Assembly: GCF_042477335.2 (NCBI RefSeq)
Contig: NC_091256.1
Span: 40,813,001 to 40,877,000 of the forward strand
Reading direction: 5' to 3'
DNA: 64,000 bases
Origin: Ovis canadensis
Lineage: Eukaryota; Chordata; Mammalia; Artiodactyla; Bovidae
Positions 21,294 through 33,954 of this stretch are shown here, piece by piece (the first letter of the stretch is position 1; every line of letters starts with the position of its first letter). The notes beneath the pieces were generated by a model. That model did not search any database, was not told the DNA's origin, and was given only the letters and a program-made list of their open reading frames with translations. A program made the position numbers and the translations under genes.

Positions 21294-23403
21294 AGATGTT
21301 GGGTATGTTATTAAGGATATAAGAGATGACATGCAAAATGTCTAAAGGACAACCAGTATGAAATGAACAGTAAACATTCCAGAATGGATGACAACTGTAG
21401 ACAACAGATAAAGCCACACTAATGTATACTCATTGTCTCGAAGGATGTGATACTCAGAACAAATACATACTCAAAAGACATAGCAAGTTACCTTATCATT
21501 GGCTGAAACTTTGAACTTCTAGCAAACTCAAGTTAAATCTGAAAAACTTCAAACTTAAGTTGACCCAAAGACCAACTTTGTGTTTTTCCACTGGAAGCCT
21601 GAACTTGAGTCTCACATCCTTTCACTCTTCTGCACGGATAGGTCATATCCAGTATACTTGGATGATTGAGAAATTCAGTAAATTTACATAATATGTTTGT
21701 TCTAAAAATATGAAGATAGGAAGCAAAAGATCCAAAAGGGACAGACAGCAAAGATTTGTCTACTTCATAGCTTCTTAGACAAGGGCAGAAACACAGTGCT
21801 TCTCAGATTAGACACAGAACGGGTGGGGACTCAAAGAGGGGAAGGACATCTAAAGAGAAGGATATAGTGAGTGTTTCTCCCACCAGGTGCCTTACGCTTT
21901 GGTGATGGATGAGAGAGCCTTGGGTGAGTCTCCACTCTTAAGAAGGAGATTCAGGCTTTATCTCATTTGTCTAACTTTCTAGCAGGAGTCCAGAAGGGAA
22001 TTTTTCCTTGTACACCAAATATTTCACCCCAGAGCAGTGATTCCATCCACTCATATAGATTGGCTAAAAAAGTTATCTTTAAACCTGAATATCTGTACCG
22101 AAGCCTGGTTTTTGGTTTAGAGTAATGGATGAAGGAAGAAGAGCAGAGAGAAGACTAGAGGCCAGTGCTATATGCTGTTTAACATTTTACAAAATACTTG
22201 TGCACACAAATCCTCTTAATACATCCTGAACTTTCAGAAATCACTGTGAATTTACTTGAATAGTCAACTTTGCATAAAGTATCTCTATTGACTGTATTCA
22301 TAAGTAAGTTGGAATTCTGTGGTTGCAAGCAACAGAAACCAATGCTAACATAAGGAATTTCCTGGAAGATTATGAGATAGCTCACAAAATCAAAGAAAAG
22401 CCAGAGTCACCCAGACAGCTGTTAGGATCTAGGCAGCAAGAAATAATGTCTTGTTTAGCACATGTCTTCCAGCTGCCAAGGATAGAATAAATCAGCTTCA
22501 ACATTTTTGATCTTTGTATCATAGAATGTAAGAACCAAATTTTAGGAAAACAATGTTTAGCTGACCTAACTTGATTGCATGTTCATCCCCTGGACAGAGA
22601 AAGTCATGGAACCTAATGAACTAATTTGAGTAGAGAGGACTCACTTCTCATCTTCCAAAGGAATAGGAAAGACTGCAGGGTCATCCAAGAGTCCACTGCA
22701 ATATCATAGCACAGTATCTTTAAAGTGCTGAGTGAGGACATGCAGTGAGTGAGGTTAAGGGGACTATAATGTGTAAATAGTCTAACAGACAACCTCAGAA
22801 GAATGTGTTGAGTTAGAATAGTCTATTTGAATGGTTGAGAAACTCAGTAAATCTACAAAACACAGTTGTTCTAAAATTGTACTTGGCACTTATTTTGAGC
22901 AGGAAAGTAAGACAAATAGGCATAAAAATGATTGCCTAAAGGAAGAAGTTTTTATTATACTGACAATCCTCTAGAAATAGGAGATTGTGCCATGCTATAC
23001 CACGCTGTGCAGGGCCACAAAGGGAAGCACCAAATAAGATGAGACAGCAGAGGGGGTGCGGGGAACTGCAGGCAGGAGCTTTTATTTCAGTTATACAGAA
23101 AAGAATGACAGAAGCAAGCAGTACAGACTTATGATTGGATAGTTCGAATAGTTTTAACAGGCTCTGCTCTGCAGGGATGGTTCCCAGTTGTCCAGTACCC
23201 AGTCCTGTGGTGATTAGGGCAGAAGACAGTGTCCCAGACTGAAGAAGCATGAGAAAAGGAAATTGGTGGACGATGTGGGTTGCATATCAAAACCATGCTG
23301 GCAAGCAAGCTGTTGGTCTCTCTAGGAATCAGTTAACCCTGGGAAGGCAGTTCCCAGATCTGTAGGGCTCCCAATTCTAGAGCCTTTACTGTTGTTGGTT
23401 TTT
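21294..23403. other. No recognised gene
   Basis: Unique-looking sequence. The words 'gaattctgtggttgcaagcaacagaaacc' around 22310-22340 hint at an old dispersed repeat that I cannot name. No supported coding frame. Confidence 0.5.
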
Positions 23404-23612
23404 AGTTGCTGAGTGTCTAGGTCTTTTGTGAGCCCATGGACTGTAGCCCACCAGGCTTCTCTGTCCATGAGATTTCCCAGGCAAGAATGCTGGAGTGGGT
23501 TGCCATTTCTTTCTCTAGGGGGTCTTCCTGACCCAGGGATTGAATCTGCATCTCTTGCATCTCCTGCTTTGGCAGGCGAGTTCTTTACCACTGAACCATC
23601 TGGGAAGCCCCA
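23404..23612 (-). mobile_element. Bov-tA SINE, antisense
   Basis: Antisense Bov-tA from 'gttgctgagtgtctagg' to 'ctgaaccatctgggaagccc'. Confidence 0.9.
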
Positions 23613-24724
23613 GAACCTCATTCTAAGTTCCATTTTCTGACCATCTGATATGCTGTAGGCACAGTCTGTTGAATCTCCTTCCAATACTCCAGTTCCTCTT
23701 CTTCCAGCCTTATCATGCTCAGATTCTTGAGTTTCTCAAAGTAGTTGCTGTAGCCACAATTATTGTCTGAATCTGCTTTTAAGCATGTTATGATATATGC
23801 AATCATACATTAATAATCTATTTTAAGATATTAAAAATCTTGTTTATATTATAGATTTATGGATGTATGATTTTCCAACTGCCAAAATATAATAAATCCT
23901 CAGTGATTTAAAATGTTTAGCGTATGAAACTAGTCATTTTTTTTTCTACTGTGATGTTCCTGTCTTCACATTTGCTTCAATTTCTCTACTAGAATCACAT
24001 TCTTATTTATTTTCTCTCTGTGCATTCTTGGGATATTTCTGCTCAGTAGAAATGCAATATCAAGCTTCACTGCTTTATTAAATATATCAAACATCAGACT
24101 CTCTGAATGGTGAGCCAAAAGTTGCCAAAGGACATATTTCTTTTGTCTGCTGTGAATTATGCCAGCAGGCTCAACAAAGTGTTAATGACTGTGTTTTATA
24201 TTATTTACTGAATGTGTGAGAACTGATCTTTTAAGGACCTCAGTATCCTGTAGCTTTATGACATCATCAAGAGAAATTTAAGTATTTTTTATTTTCTCCA
24301 CAAATGAAGTGTATATTTTCTTTGGCTTTACTTCTACTGAGTTTGGTTAATCCTTTTCAAACCAGGGAATTCAGACTTAGTATATATACTTTCCTTAACA
24401 CAAAATCTTCAGTATTTTACATTGATTAACACACAGTTTGTCTGTCCTTTAATTGTATTCACCCAGACTTGCCGATTTATACTTTACCATACCAAATTTC
24501 ATTTGTGATTCCAGTTTTGGTTTTTGATTTTCAAAAGCAGTTGAAAGTGAGTTAGCAGAATACTTTGAATGGTTTCTTTTGTAAAGAGTGATGATGTAAT
24601 ACTCCCCCACAATTATTTCCTATAAAGTTATTTGGTTTTATGTTGATAGAAAAGGAAACACAGCTAATATTGACTCTCTGCATTTGAAATCAGTTCTCCA
24701 GTATCTTCACAAGACTATGCATAT
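23613..24724. other. No recognised gene or repeat; AT-rich
   Basis: AT-rich unique-looking DNA with stops in all frames. Confidence 0.5.
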
Positions 24725-24931
24725 AGTGCTTAGTCGCTCAGTCGTGTCTGACTCTTTGCTGCCCCATGGACTATAGCCCACCAGGCTACTCTGTTCATAG
24801 GATTCTCCAAGCAAAAATCATGGCGTGAGTAGCCATTCCCTTCTCCAAGCAGTCTTCTCAACAGAGGGATCAAACCCAGGTCTCCGGCATTGTAGGTGGA
24901 TTCTTTATTGTCTGAGTCACCAGGGAAGCCC
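24725..24931 (-). mobile_element. Bov-tA SINE, antisense
   Basis: Antisense Bov-tA from 'gtgcttagtcgctcagtcgt' to 'ctgagtcaccagggaagccc'. Confidence 0.92.
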
Positions 24932-25429
24932 TCACATGACTATGTCTACCCCTACATGTCAAGCTTTTAAGTCTGACTTTTATTCATCGCATAAACCTGG
25001 AAAAATAGCTTTTTTAAAAAAATTTCCATTCCCTCATATATAAAAGTTAATAATTTAGCTACCGCAGATTACATTGTGAAATTCCACTTAAGAAACCACC
25101 ATGGGCAATATGCTGCTTTGAGAGAGAGAAGAACCTCCATGAATAGTGGGTTGCATCAGTGTTCCTTTTAACACCTCTCCACAGACCCACAATTCTGATA
25201 CACAGGTTTCTGCCCAGTTCTAGAATTTCACATTTTCTCCTTTTATGAAGTAACAATTTCTCATGAAGTTTAGTAATATACCTCTCATTCTCTGTCTCTA
25301 CTTCCTAAATAAACATATGGCATGGACTCAAATGCCTGAACTCTAGGAACTTCAATAAACTGAGATTGTTTAAACAAAACTGTTAGTGAATCATTATGCT
25401 ATCCCTTTCCCATGAGGCTGTAGAATTTT
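24932..25429. other. No recognised gene or repeat
   Basis: Unique-looking sequence between a Bov-tA and a MIR-like remnant. Confidence 0.5.
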
Positions 25430-25560
25430 AGCTTTGAAGCGAACATAAAGAATATCCAGGCCAATCTCTGCATTTTAGAGATGAGAAAAATTGAGCTTTG
25501 GGGAGCTCAAGAAATCTTGAAATTTGCCCAAAGCGGCAAGACTAGTGACATATCCGTATG
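25430..25560 (+). repeat. MIR-like SINE remnant
   Basis: Core words 'cattttagagatgagaaaaa' and 'gaaatttgcccaaagcgg'. Confidence 0.5.
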
Positions 25561-25611
25561 TGCCTAGTTTTAAAAACATGTAATATTCATATTTACTTCT
25601 TTTAAAAAATT

Positions 25612-25856
25612 ATTTAGTTATTGGGCTGCACCAGATCTTAGCTGTGGCACACATGATCTTTGTTTCATCACGTGGGATCTTTTGTTATAGCGTATGGATT
25701 CCCTAGTTGTGGCTTACAGGCTCATTAGCTGTGGTGCGTGGACTTAGATGCTTCACTGTATGTGGGATATTAGTTTCCTGACCAATGATCGAACCTGTTT
25801 CCCCTGTATTGCAAGGTGGATTCTTAATCCCTGGGCCACCAGGCAAGTCCCTTTAT
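25612..25856 (-). mobile_element. CHR-type tRNA-derived SINE, antisense
   Basis: Diverged antisense CHR: 'ttgggctgcaccagatctta', '...gatcgaacctgtttcccctg', '...gggccaccaggcaagtccc'. Confidence 0.75.
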
Positions 25857-25942
25857 TTCATTTGCATTAGTTTCTTTTTTAAAAAAAATCTGAAGACTGA
25901 TATAGCCTGGTTAAATTTTTGAAGTCTCCAAATACAACTAAG

Positions 25943-26096
25943 GGAGTTCCCTGGTGGCCTTGTGGTTAGGACTCTAGGCTTTGACTGCTGCAACCTGGAT
26001 TCAGTCCCTGGATGTGGAACTGAGATCCTGAAAGTCAAAAGACAAACAAGCCAACGCAACTGAAATAACCCGTAGTGTCTCATTTTTTTTTTTTAA
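25943..26096 (+). mobile_element. CHR-type SINE, sense
   Basis: 'ggagttccctggtggccttg' head, 'attcagtccctgg' box-B-like part, T-rich end. It faces the antisense CHR about 90 bp to the left, forming an inverted pair. Confidence 0.75.
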
Positions 26097-26695
26097 ATCA
26101 AAGGATTCCTCCTGGGCTTGTGCCTTTAAGAATGTTTCTAATAAAGCATTACTCAGAGGTGATATTCAGCGTATTTAACAACAGGATATCATAGACATTG
26201 CCCAACAATTGGTTTGTCTGTTCTGGTTCTGCCAGCTGCATATGACCTTGGGTATATTACTCAAAAATAGACAATGCCCCATGTTAGAAAAAAAAAAAAA
26301 TCCTGAGAGGTTGTCACAACACAAGGAAAACAGTACCAAGTAACACTATAATATTTTCACTATCATGTTTGTTATGCACAATTTGTTATTTCTCAAAAGT
26401 TTAAAAAGGAAACAAAGGACTTTTTTTTCCCCACAGGGTAATCCTACTGGACTAACTGTTAGATTTACCTGTTGGTAATGATAACAGAACTGAACTTCTG
26501 GAGCTGGTAAAATTGATTGCCTCCTCAAGTTAGAACTTTCTATGTATTATAAAGTAAGCTCTGGATATATTTATCCATGTATTTAGTTTGTAGTTGTTAC
26601 ATTGGGTTTGGGCAGTGAGGACATAATAATATACTTTGTTAGCAGACTTGAATAGGGGTTAAATTTGTGTTTGCTGATACACTACAAAACTTCAT
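26097..26695. other. No recognised gene or repeat
   Basis: Unique-looking AT-rich DNA with A and T runs near 26287 and 26421. Confidence 0.5.
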
Positions 26696-26703
26696 AAACA
26701 ATG

Positions 26704-26726
26704 CTAAGTCGCTTCAGTCGTGTCTG
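26704..26726 (-). mobile_element. 23-bp BOV-A2 3'-end scrap with target-site duplication
   Basis: CTAAGTCGCTTCAGTCGTG and four following bases match the antisense end of BOV-A2. The scrap sits between perfect repeats AAACAATG at 26696-26703 and 26727-26734, so it looks like an extremely 5'-truncated retroposition event. Confidence 0.75.
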
Positions 26727-26734
26727 AAACAATG

Positions 26735-27099
26735 GCAGTGTGTATTTCCCAAAGTCAATGTGGGAATGCACTGTGGTACTGGCTTTACTGCACAAGTCTG
26801 AATTTGTGGCAGGAACACATTTAGTTTTCCTGTATTTGTATTATTTGGAGGAATCAGACAGAGTGTTTTGTTGTTCTCTCACTTCCTTCAACCTAGAAGA
26901 AATTTTAGAGAAACATAAAATTTTAGTGTTATATTAGAAGGGAACCTAGAAGTGTAGTATAATTTTCCTACAATGCAAAACCCCTTCTGCCAGCATCCCT
27001 GAAAAATCTTCATCCAGATGCTTCCTGAATATTTTCGATGATGTAGTAGTTCAATGCTTCTTTTCCTTACTCAGGAGCTCTGGTTGTGTAAAGATCTGT
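26735..27099. other. No recognised gene or repeat
   Basis: Unique-looking sequence; a 65-codon frame at 26740-26937 has no recognised similarity. Confidence 0.5.
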
Positions 27100-27300
27100 G
27101 TTAACCCTTAACCTGTGTTTTTGAAAGTGTGCTCTCTGGATGAGCAGCATTAACATGGCCTAAATATTTGTTAGAAGCACAAATTCTCAGGCCTCCACTC
27201 CAGACTGATTGACTAAGAAAGTCTAAGAAAGGAGCCCAGTAGTTGTTTAGCAAGCCCTCCAGGTGATTTTGATGCACACTGAAGTTTAAGAACCACTGCC
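27100..27300 (+). repeat. MER5A-like (hAT-Charlie) DNA transposon remnant
   Basis: Landmarks 'agaagcacaaattctcaggc', 'ccaggtgattttgatgcaca', 'gaagtttaagaaccactg' of the MER5 family. Confidence 0.75.
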
Positions 27301-27308
27301 CCATATAT

Positions 27309-27584
27309 CTGGAGAAGGCAACGGCACCCCACTCCAGTACTCTTGCCTGGAAAATCCTATAGACAGAGGAGCCTGGTAGGCTGCACTCCATGGGGTCGCT
27401 AAGAGTGGGATATGACTGAGCGACTTCACTTTCACTTTTCACTTTCATGTATTGGAGAGGGAAATGGCAACCCACTCCAGTGTTCTTGCCTGGAGAATCC
27501 CAGGAACGGTGGAGCCTGGTGGGCTGCCATCTATGGAGTTGCACAGAGTTGGACATGACTGAAGTGACTTAGCAGCAGCAGCAG
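27309..27584 (+). mobile_element. BOV-A2 SINE, first of a tandem pair
   Basis: Full Bov-A dimer ending in AGCAGCAGCAGC, separated from the next copy only by CCTGTATAC-type sequence. Confidence 0.94.
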
Positions 27585-27594
27585 CCCTGTATAC

Positions 27595-27875
27595 TGGAGA
27601 AGGCAATGGCACCCCACTCCAGTACTCTTGCCTGGAAAATCCCATGGATGGAGGAGCCTGGTAGGCTGTAGTCCGTGGGGTCACTAAGAGTTGGACAGGA
27701 CTGAATGACTTCACTTTCACTTTTCACTTTCATGCATTGGAGAAGGAAATGGCAGCCCACTCCTGTACTCTTGCCTGGAGAATCCCAGGAATGGCGGAGC
27801 CTGGTGGGCTGCTGTCTACAGGGTCGCACAGAGTCGGACACGACTGAAGTGACTTAGCAGAAGCAGCAGCAGCAG
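27595..27875 (+). mobile_element. BOV-A2 SINE, second of a tandem pair
   Basis: Second full dimer in the same orientation. Flank words CCCCATATAT, CCCTGTATAC and CCCTATATAC precede, separate and follow the pair, as expected for insertion into a duplicated target or a tandem duplication. Confidence 0.94.
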
Positions 27876-28469
27876 CCCTATATACAACCTCGTACAACAA
27901 AATTAACAAGGACACTGCGTTTTAGCCCTTTGGGTTGCAGATATCAGAAATCTAGCTATAAATTTAGCTTTAGCATAAGAGGGCATATCCTAGTTCATGA
28001 GGCTTTTGATAAGGGAGTACTTCATAGGATCAAAAGAATTGATCCAGACCTACAGGATCTGAGCTTCTGGGACTGAAAAGAAGGCAAAAAAACATCTTAC
28101 TCTTGTCCATGCTCAGTACTGTGCACCTTGGCTCCACTGCCTGCCCCCTGCCCCACCCTCAGCCCACAAGTTGCTCATTTCTATCTCTGCTTAATTTCAT
28201 CCTCTACTACGGAAGGTTTCTGTTCACCCTGAAGATGTCAACCTTCTACCCTCCCACCCTTACAACATAACTTCATAAGCCTTGAGCACCTGACCTCAGG
28301 GGCAGGACTATTACTCCTCAGACTCCAAATCAAGAAATCCCAGAGAAGGACTCCTAGAGCAGGAAATGTTAACCAGAGAAAGTCTTGGAAAATCTTGCTG
28401 GTCCAACAAGCAACAATAGTTGCTGCCGTTTATTACTTAAACTATAGTCAATCTTACTTTGTTTTATGT
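27876..28469. other. No recognised gene or repeat
   Basis: Unique-looking DNA with a C-rich stretch near 28137-28165. Confidence 0.5.
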
Positions 28470-28775
28470 ACTTACTTGACTGTGCACAGGCTTTCATTGC
28501 TGCATGTGGGCTTTCTCTCATTGCAGCGAGCAGGGGCTGCTCTCTAACTGTGGTGCATGGACTTTCCATCTTGGTAGCTTCTTTCTTGTTGCAGATCAGA
28601 GACTCTGGAGCACGTGGGCTTCAGTAGTTGTGGCTCTCGGGCTCTAGAGCGCAGGCTTAGTAGTTGTGGGGCACGGATAGTTGCTGCATGGCCTGTGGGA
28701 TCTTCACGGACCATGGATCGAACCTGTGTCCCCTGCATTGGCAGGCAGATTCTTAACCCCTGGATCACCAGGTCC
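28470..28775 (-). mobile_element. CHR-type SINE, antisense, long form
   Basis: Antisense CHR with the CA/GT-rich internal region ('gtgggctttctctcattgca', 'gggcttcagtagttgtggct') and ending 'aacccctggatcaccaggtccc'. Confidence 0.85.
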
Positions 28776-31149
28776 CAATCTTATTTTAGTAAAGGAAGTT
28801 TAGAAAGACTAGTCACCTTGCTCAGATCAGTGAAATTGAAACCCTCAAAAGTTTAAGTAATAATATTTAAGACTACAGTGTAGTCACTCTTTTACCAAAG
28901 ACTTCCCTTGAAAATTTATGTTTGGATTTTAAGTCAACATATTTGTACTGAACTTTCTTCCCCTCCATGAAAAAAAAAATAATTTTATAAAAATAACTTC
29001 ATGAGCCTGCAGTAAAACAATGGTGAAAGAAATACAGTTTTCCTATGGCAGACAGACGGTCGAGATTTTTTTGCATTTATGTCATTCAAAAATGATTGTT
29101 ATAAACTTCCAACTTGGCAGGAGTGTACTCCCAATGGAGGAAAAGAAAAAAATCAAGCCGATCTAAAGTCATAAAAATTTAAATAAAGTAGTTAAGAACA
29201 AGCACAAGAGAGGACATTTTACGGATTTTCACAAGAACTTTGACTTAAGGCTTTCTGATTCCCAAAAATTACAACTTAGGGGTTTGACTTTAGCAAAGTG
29301 ATATTTTTTCTTTTGATATACCTTCTACCTAAACTCAAAAAATATATATAGTAATGAAGCACAAGCATTAGGAACATACATTATCCAAGCATAAGGAATT
29401 CCAAAGTTTTCATAGCAATGTTCAGTTGACCTCTTTACCCATAAATTGATCTTCCCATTTTCCCCTTTGTATGGTATACAATAGCATAACACAGTATGGT
29501 TTATACTTTTAGGGCATGTTATAAACCATATTGAATGTGCTCTATAGTTGAATCAACAGAAGAATTTGAACTCTGGAATTTCCTGGTTCTTGAATGTGTA
29601 AATTCACAAGACTGTGGCGATACACTATTTATGGACAGTTTCATAAAAACAAGCACCATTCTAGGTTTTTTCTACTCTACCTTATGCTTCCTTTCACCCA
29701 TTAGGTCTCTGTGGCTTTCCACGGCAGCCTGGGACAAGGGACTCTGTCAGCCAAAGCAGAGTTGAGCTAGTGTGGCACTGGAGAATTCTGAAATTGAAGT
29801 TCTTATTAATATTTTTTAAAGATTAATATGAAGCAATCGTTTTTTAATTCTTAAAATCATTGACTCTTACTACAAATTTTTGTCAAACAAGCAGGACAGA
29901 AGCTGTTGGAAAAGCAAGGAAGTGTTAGTGGCTCTCATAGTAAAACATGAGCTCGCTGTTTTTCCGTGACCTCTTGCGCTAAATGCTCAATCTGAAGTGG
30001 TGGATGAAGAGGGATTAGATTCAGTTTTTCCTTACTCACAATTTTGTTTTAGTAGACAAGTTATAAAAATAAAATCAGAGAACCTCATTCTGTTCTCTAT
30101 TTTGGGCACCAAATAAGTCCATCCATACTATTTTGCCATAAGCAGATTACTCCAGAAATTCCAAATCTCGATATGACCATCCCCAAAGTCATCTGATTCT
30201 ACTGTCCCTTGTCACTTTCAACTGAAACTCAAAACTACCAGCACGCTAGAACCAGTTGTTATGTTAGCAGGAATATACTCTAAGTCTCTGGCTCAGATCG
30301 GAATCTTGTTTGAGGATGGTTTTTCCTTATCGTCCCTTATATGCTGGTTCTGTGAATGAACTGTATTCTGAATGCCTGATCAGGGGAAATTAACATATAT
30401 GATGGTTATTGTGATGATGAGTATGATGAGAATGATGTTGAAGATGACTTTGCAATAAATTTAAGGAGCATCTACTATAAGGCGGCCATTAAGTTCAGTC
30501 TGTTCTGCTCCAGTGTCTATACATACAAGGCAAATTAGTTCAAATAAGGAGATATCAATATAATCAAGATTACTTTGATTCATAAGTGATTTGCCCCCCA
30601 GCAAGAGAATATTTTGCAGCTCAATGCACACATGTTAATATGTTTCAGCTCAATGCACACCATTTAATAAGATTTAATAAGATTTTAAAAAAGCACAGGA
30701 AGTCATGAAGTAATCCAGTCCGAACACAGTGCCCATTCACCCCACTTTCTTCCTCTTGGCTCTATCTTGGAAGTGCTTGCTGGGAGTTTTCCTGGATCTT
30801 AGTGCATTTTGCCCTCATCTCCATAACTTGGCAGCATCTGCCCTTACTCATACCCTCTTCCATCAAGTAGCCATCACATATTCTTAAAAGGCAAGTCTTA
30901 GATTTACTTAGCATTTTTTTTAAAAGAGAACTTTAACTGTGGTAGTATTTTATTAGCATATGCCTTGTGATTGTCAGTGCTTTGGTTACAAAGTTGCACA
31001 GATTTTGAGCAACCTGCCCAACTCTGTTTTCCATAAATTGTGTGTGCATGTTTACAGAATGAATGGCTTGTGGCTTCTGCACTTATTACAGAAATGTCTG
31101 TCCTTTACCTATGTAGTCCTATTCAGTTCTTGTCACTATTTTATTGATA
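28776..31149. other. No recognised gene or repeat
   Basis: Unique-looking DNA; a GAT-rich low-complexity patch at about 30405-30450. Frames at 29535-29765 and 30960-31166 look like chance. Confidence 0.5.
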
Positions 31150-31250
31150 GGAGTTATCCCCATTAACTGAAGAAAGGAAAGCAAGGCTCAGAGAATTTAT
31201 AACTCATCCAGAATCTCACTGTAATGAGAGGGCAAGATGACTTTGAATCA
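31150..31250 (+). repeat. MIR-like SINE remnant
   Basis: 'ttatccccattaactgaaga', 'caaggctcagagaatttata': a diverged MIR core. Confidence 0.5.
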
Positions 31251-31272
31251 TTACATACTCCCCACTTATTAT

Positions 31273-31484
31273 TGGACTTCCCTGGTGGCTCAATTGGTAA
31301 AGAATCTGCCTGCAGTGCAGGAGACCTGGGTTCGACCCTTGGGTTGTGAAGATCCCCCTGGAAAAGGGAATGGCAACCCACTCCAGTATTCCTGCCTGGA
31401 GAATCGCATGGACAGAGGAGTCTTGTGGGCTACAGTCCATGGAGTTGCAAAGAGCTGGACATGACTGAGGGGCTAACACACACT
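31273..31484 (+). mobile_element. Bov-tA SINE
   Basis: Sense Bov-tA from 'ggacttccctggtggctca' to 'gactgaggggctaacacac'. Confidence 0.92.
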
Positions 31485-32925
31485 TAATATTAATAGCTGG
31501 CCTCATAAACTTCTACTCAGCAACACGTTCCAGTCAGAACCAAAGTGAAGGCAGAAGCAGGAAGGACACAGACCCCGTGAAACAGAGTTGTGGGGAAAGC
31601 AGCTCCTGCCCTGCCATTCTCCCAGACTGACAGCACTTCCACTGCATTTCTTGTGGAAGATATCCCAGAATACCCTTTTTTTATTATTCCAGAAAAAGCC
31701 TCCATAAAAATAAATTAAATATATGGGTCAGCTTCAGCAAGCTACTGATAACATCACATGAGGCAGGCTGTGTATTTCTGCAGAGGGAAAAAGCCAGGCT
31801 GAGCTTACCCTGGCCCTGGCTTCATGGTACCATGATATAGCACATTCCAGAAGATGAAAATAGGATGTTGAGCATTCAAATAAAAAAATAATAATCCCAG
31901 AAGAGATTTCCTATTGTCCGTTGAGTTCCTTTCAGAAATTGAATATGATTTGAGGGAAGCACTATTGTTCGTCTCACAGATGAAAATAATGCATTTTTAA
32001 AAGAAATTGTCTGACACAGCATGATCCTGTTTTTATTAAAATAGAATACAGACACACAAACCCTTTGAAGAGTAAGCATCAAATTATTCATGGTATTAAA
32101 CTCTGAGTGGTAAAATTACGGGTTTTTTTACTAGCTTACATTTTTACAGAATGTCTAAAATGAATAAGCATAATTTTTCTAAAAAGTGATGAAAATTACT
32201 TTTGAAAACAAATTCTTAGGATAATTTTGTGATTTTCTTTCCTGAGAAAAACTGATTTTTGTATTGAGGAAAGGCATTAATATTTTTGAGGCTGGTCAGT
32301 CTTTTGGTGTCACTCAGCTTTGCTGTCCTTACAGATGTTACAGACTTGCTGCTTTTTTTTCCCCTAGTCTTTCATTTCAGCTTTTCATGACTTTGCTTCT
32401 CCCTCATTCCCAGGCATTTTACCTCATCCACATTTAAGGACCGTTCTTCAGCCTCACTTCATGCCGCTGCGTCTCCCTTCTTTCCTTCTCTCCGGCATGT
32501 CTGCTTCCCTGGGATACCCAGCCACCCCTGTGCTGACTCTAGCATTCTCTTCCAGAAACAGTGGCAGCGTTCACATTTGATTGCACACTCCTATTGTTTT
32601 GGAGGGATTTTTTTGCATCTTTTTTTGCCTCTTATTTTTCCTAACAATAGCAGTGACTATTTGTTTACTTCTAAGAAACCCATGTCATTTGGGTTTCCTG
32701 GCAGCATCAGCAAGAAGAGGGATTCCTTCTAGAACACCTATGCACAAAACAGCAACGACAATAAATCTCTACTTCTAAGGCTTTTCATTACTTCCTTAGT
32801 TGAAGCAGAAAAATGGTCATAACTAAAAACCGGGAGGCTTGGTCGACACACGAGAGGTTATTGTAAACTCCTGTCTCAAAACCTTTTCCTTTAATTGTCT
32901 ACTGTGAGTGAGGTACGGTAATTAA
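31485..32925. other. No recognised gene or repeat
   Basis: Unique-looking DNA. 'aataaa' near 32761 follows a weak frame at 32581-32778, but nothing else supports a gene. Confidence 0.5.
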
Positions 32926-33190
32926 TGTCGTCCAGTCACTCAGTCCTGTCTGACTCTTTGCCACCACATGGACTGCAGCATGCCAGAATTCTCTGTCTTT
33001 TCCTATCTCCTGGAATTTTCTCAAACTCATGTTACAATAATATCTCACTGGTAGTTTCATCACCTCTGGGGAAAATTGCCCAGAAGCTGCCTATGCACGC
33101 CTATCTGCAACTGTGGCTACTTCCATCCATGAATGGCTCTTTGCATCAGGTGACCATAGTATTGGAGCTTCAGCTCCAATCAGACACAAG
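32926..33190 (-). mobile_element. BovB 3'-end fragment, antisense (left arm of inverted duplication)
   Basis: Starts like the BovB 3' end ('cagtcactcagtcctgtctg'), is interrupted by non-BovB sequence at about 33030-33125, then resumes at 'tttgcatcaggtgaccatagtattggagcttcagctcc'. Confidence 0.75.
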
Positions 33191-33440
33191 GGACTCAAAA
33201 CATCAACACAATCCTCCATTAATCGGCGAGTCTTCTGGAATCCAGGTAATAAATGGAATAGTGTCCAAGTTCATCTCCCGGTGGGTCTACTGAGGCTGCA
33301 GACCCGTCTATGGTTATTGTCCCAGTTCCCAAGGGCATCACTGGGATACATATACTTAACAGGAAGCAGGCGCCTTACACTGAATACCTGATCTATGGCA
33401 TAAGAGCTATTATGGTAGAAAGACCCAAGGGGAGGTGTCT
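33190..33440 (+). repeat. ERVL/MaLR-type internal fragment (left arm of inverted duplication)
   Basis: Retrovirus-like internal sequence ('gtgggtctactgaggctgca', 'tcccagttcccaagggcatc', 'cataagagctattatggtag'). The same sequence recurs inverted at about 33955-34200. A conceptual frame is readable in part but is non-functional. Confidence 0.65.
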
Positions 33441-33954
33441 TAAGATTGTATCATTCCCTGCTCCCTGAATCGGAATGAGCATAAAGTCATTAATTCAATT
33501 GATCAGCCTGATGTACTGATGATCAGTCATCCGGGTTCCACAGATGATTGAGATGGCCAAGGTCTCTGTTGGGTTTTGTTGTCATGGAAAGAAGACGTGT
33601 TAACACAGATCTGTGGCAAGACAGTGATGGTCTCTTGATGCCTTATAAAAGGAAATGGGTTTTTAATTTTCCTTACTGATCACATTCATGGCATCAATAG
33701 TGGCACTTCAAGTGCCAGAGACTTTTTGAATATATTCCAGTAAAGATCCGACATCTGGTACAACTGTCCCCAACTGTGCAGCCCCGGTTACTACCTGCCT
33801 TGATCTACCTAGTTTTCACGAGGGCCAGAGAGGCAAATTGAATGGGGGTTTGATGGAGGTTGCTACCCTTGCATTCTTGTGCTTATCACTACAGTTTTTC
33901 TCGGGATACATGACAGCTTCTGATTTACTGTCTTGGCTAGAGGAAGGCAGTTTT
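33441..33954 (-). repeat. ERV-type internal sequence forming the spacer of the inverted duplication
   Basis: Reads on the minus strand as a continuation of the right-arm retroviral remnant: an open stretch of about 108 codons spans 33816-34142 and continues into the arm. No intact domain can be recognised. Confidence 0.5.

Noticed and set aside
27309..27875. Tandem repeats at 27.3-27.9 kb as a CRISPR-like or satellite array
   Set aside because: Units are ordinary BOV-A2 SINEs with Bov-A monomers; there are no short repeats with unique spacers.
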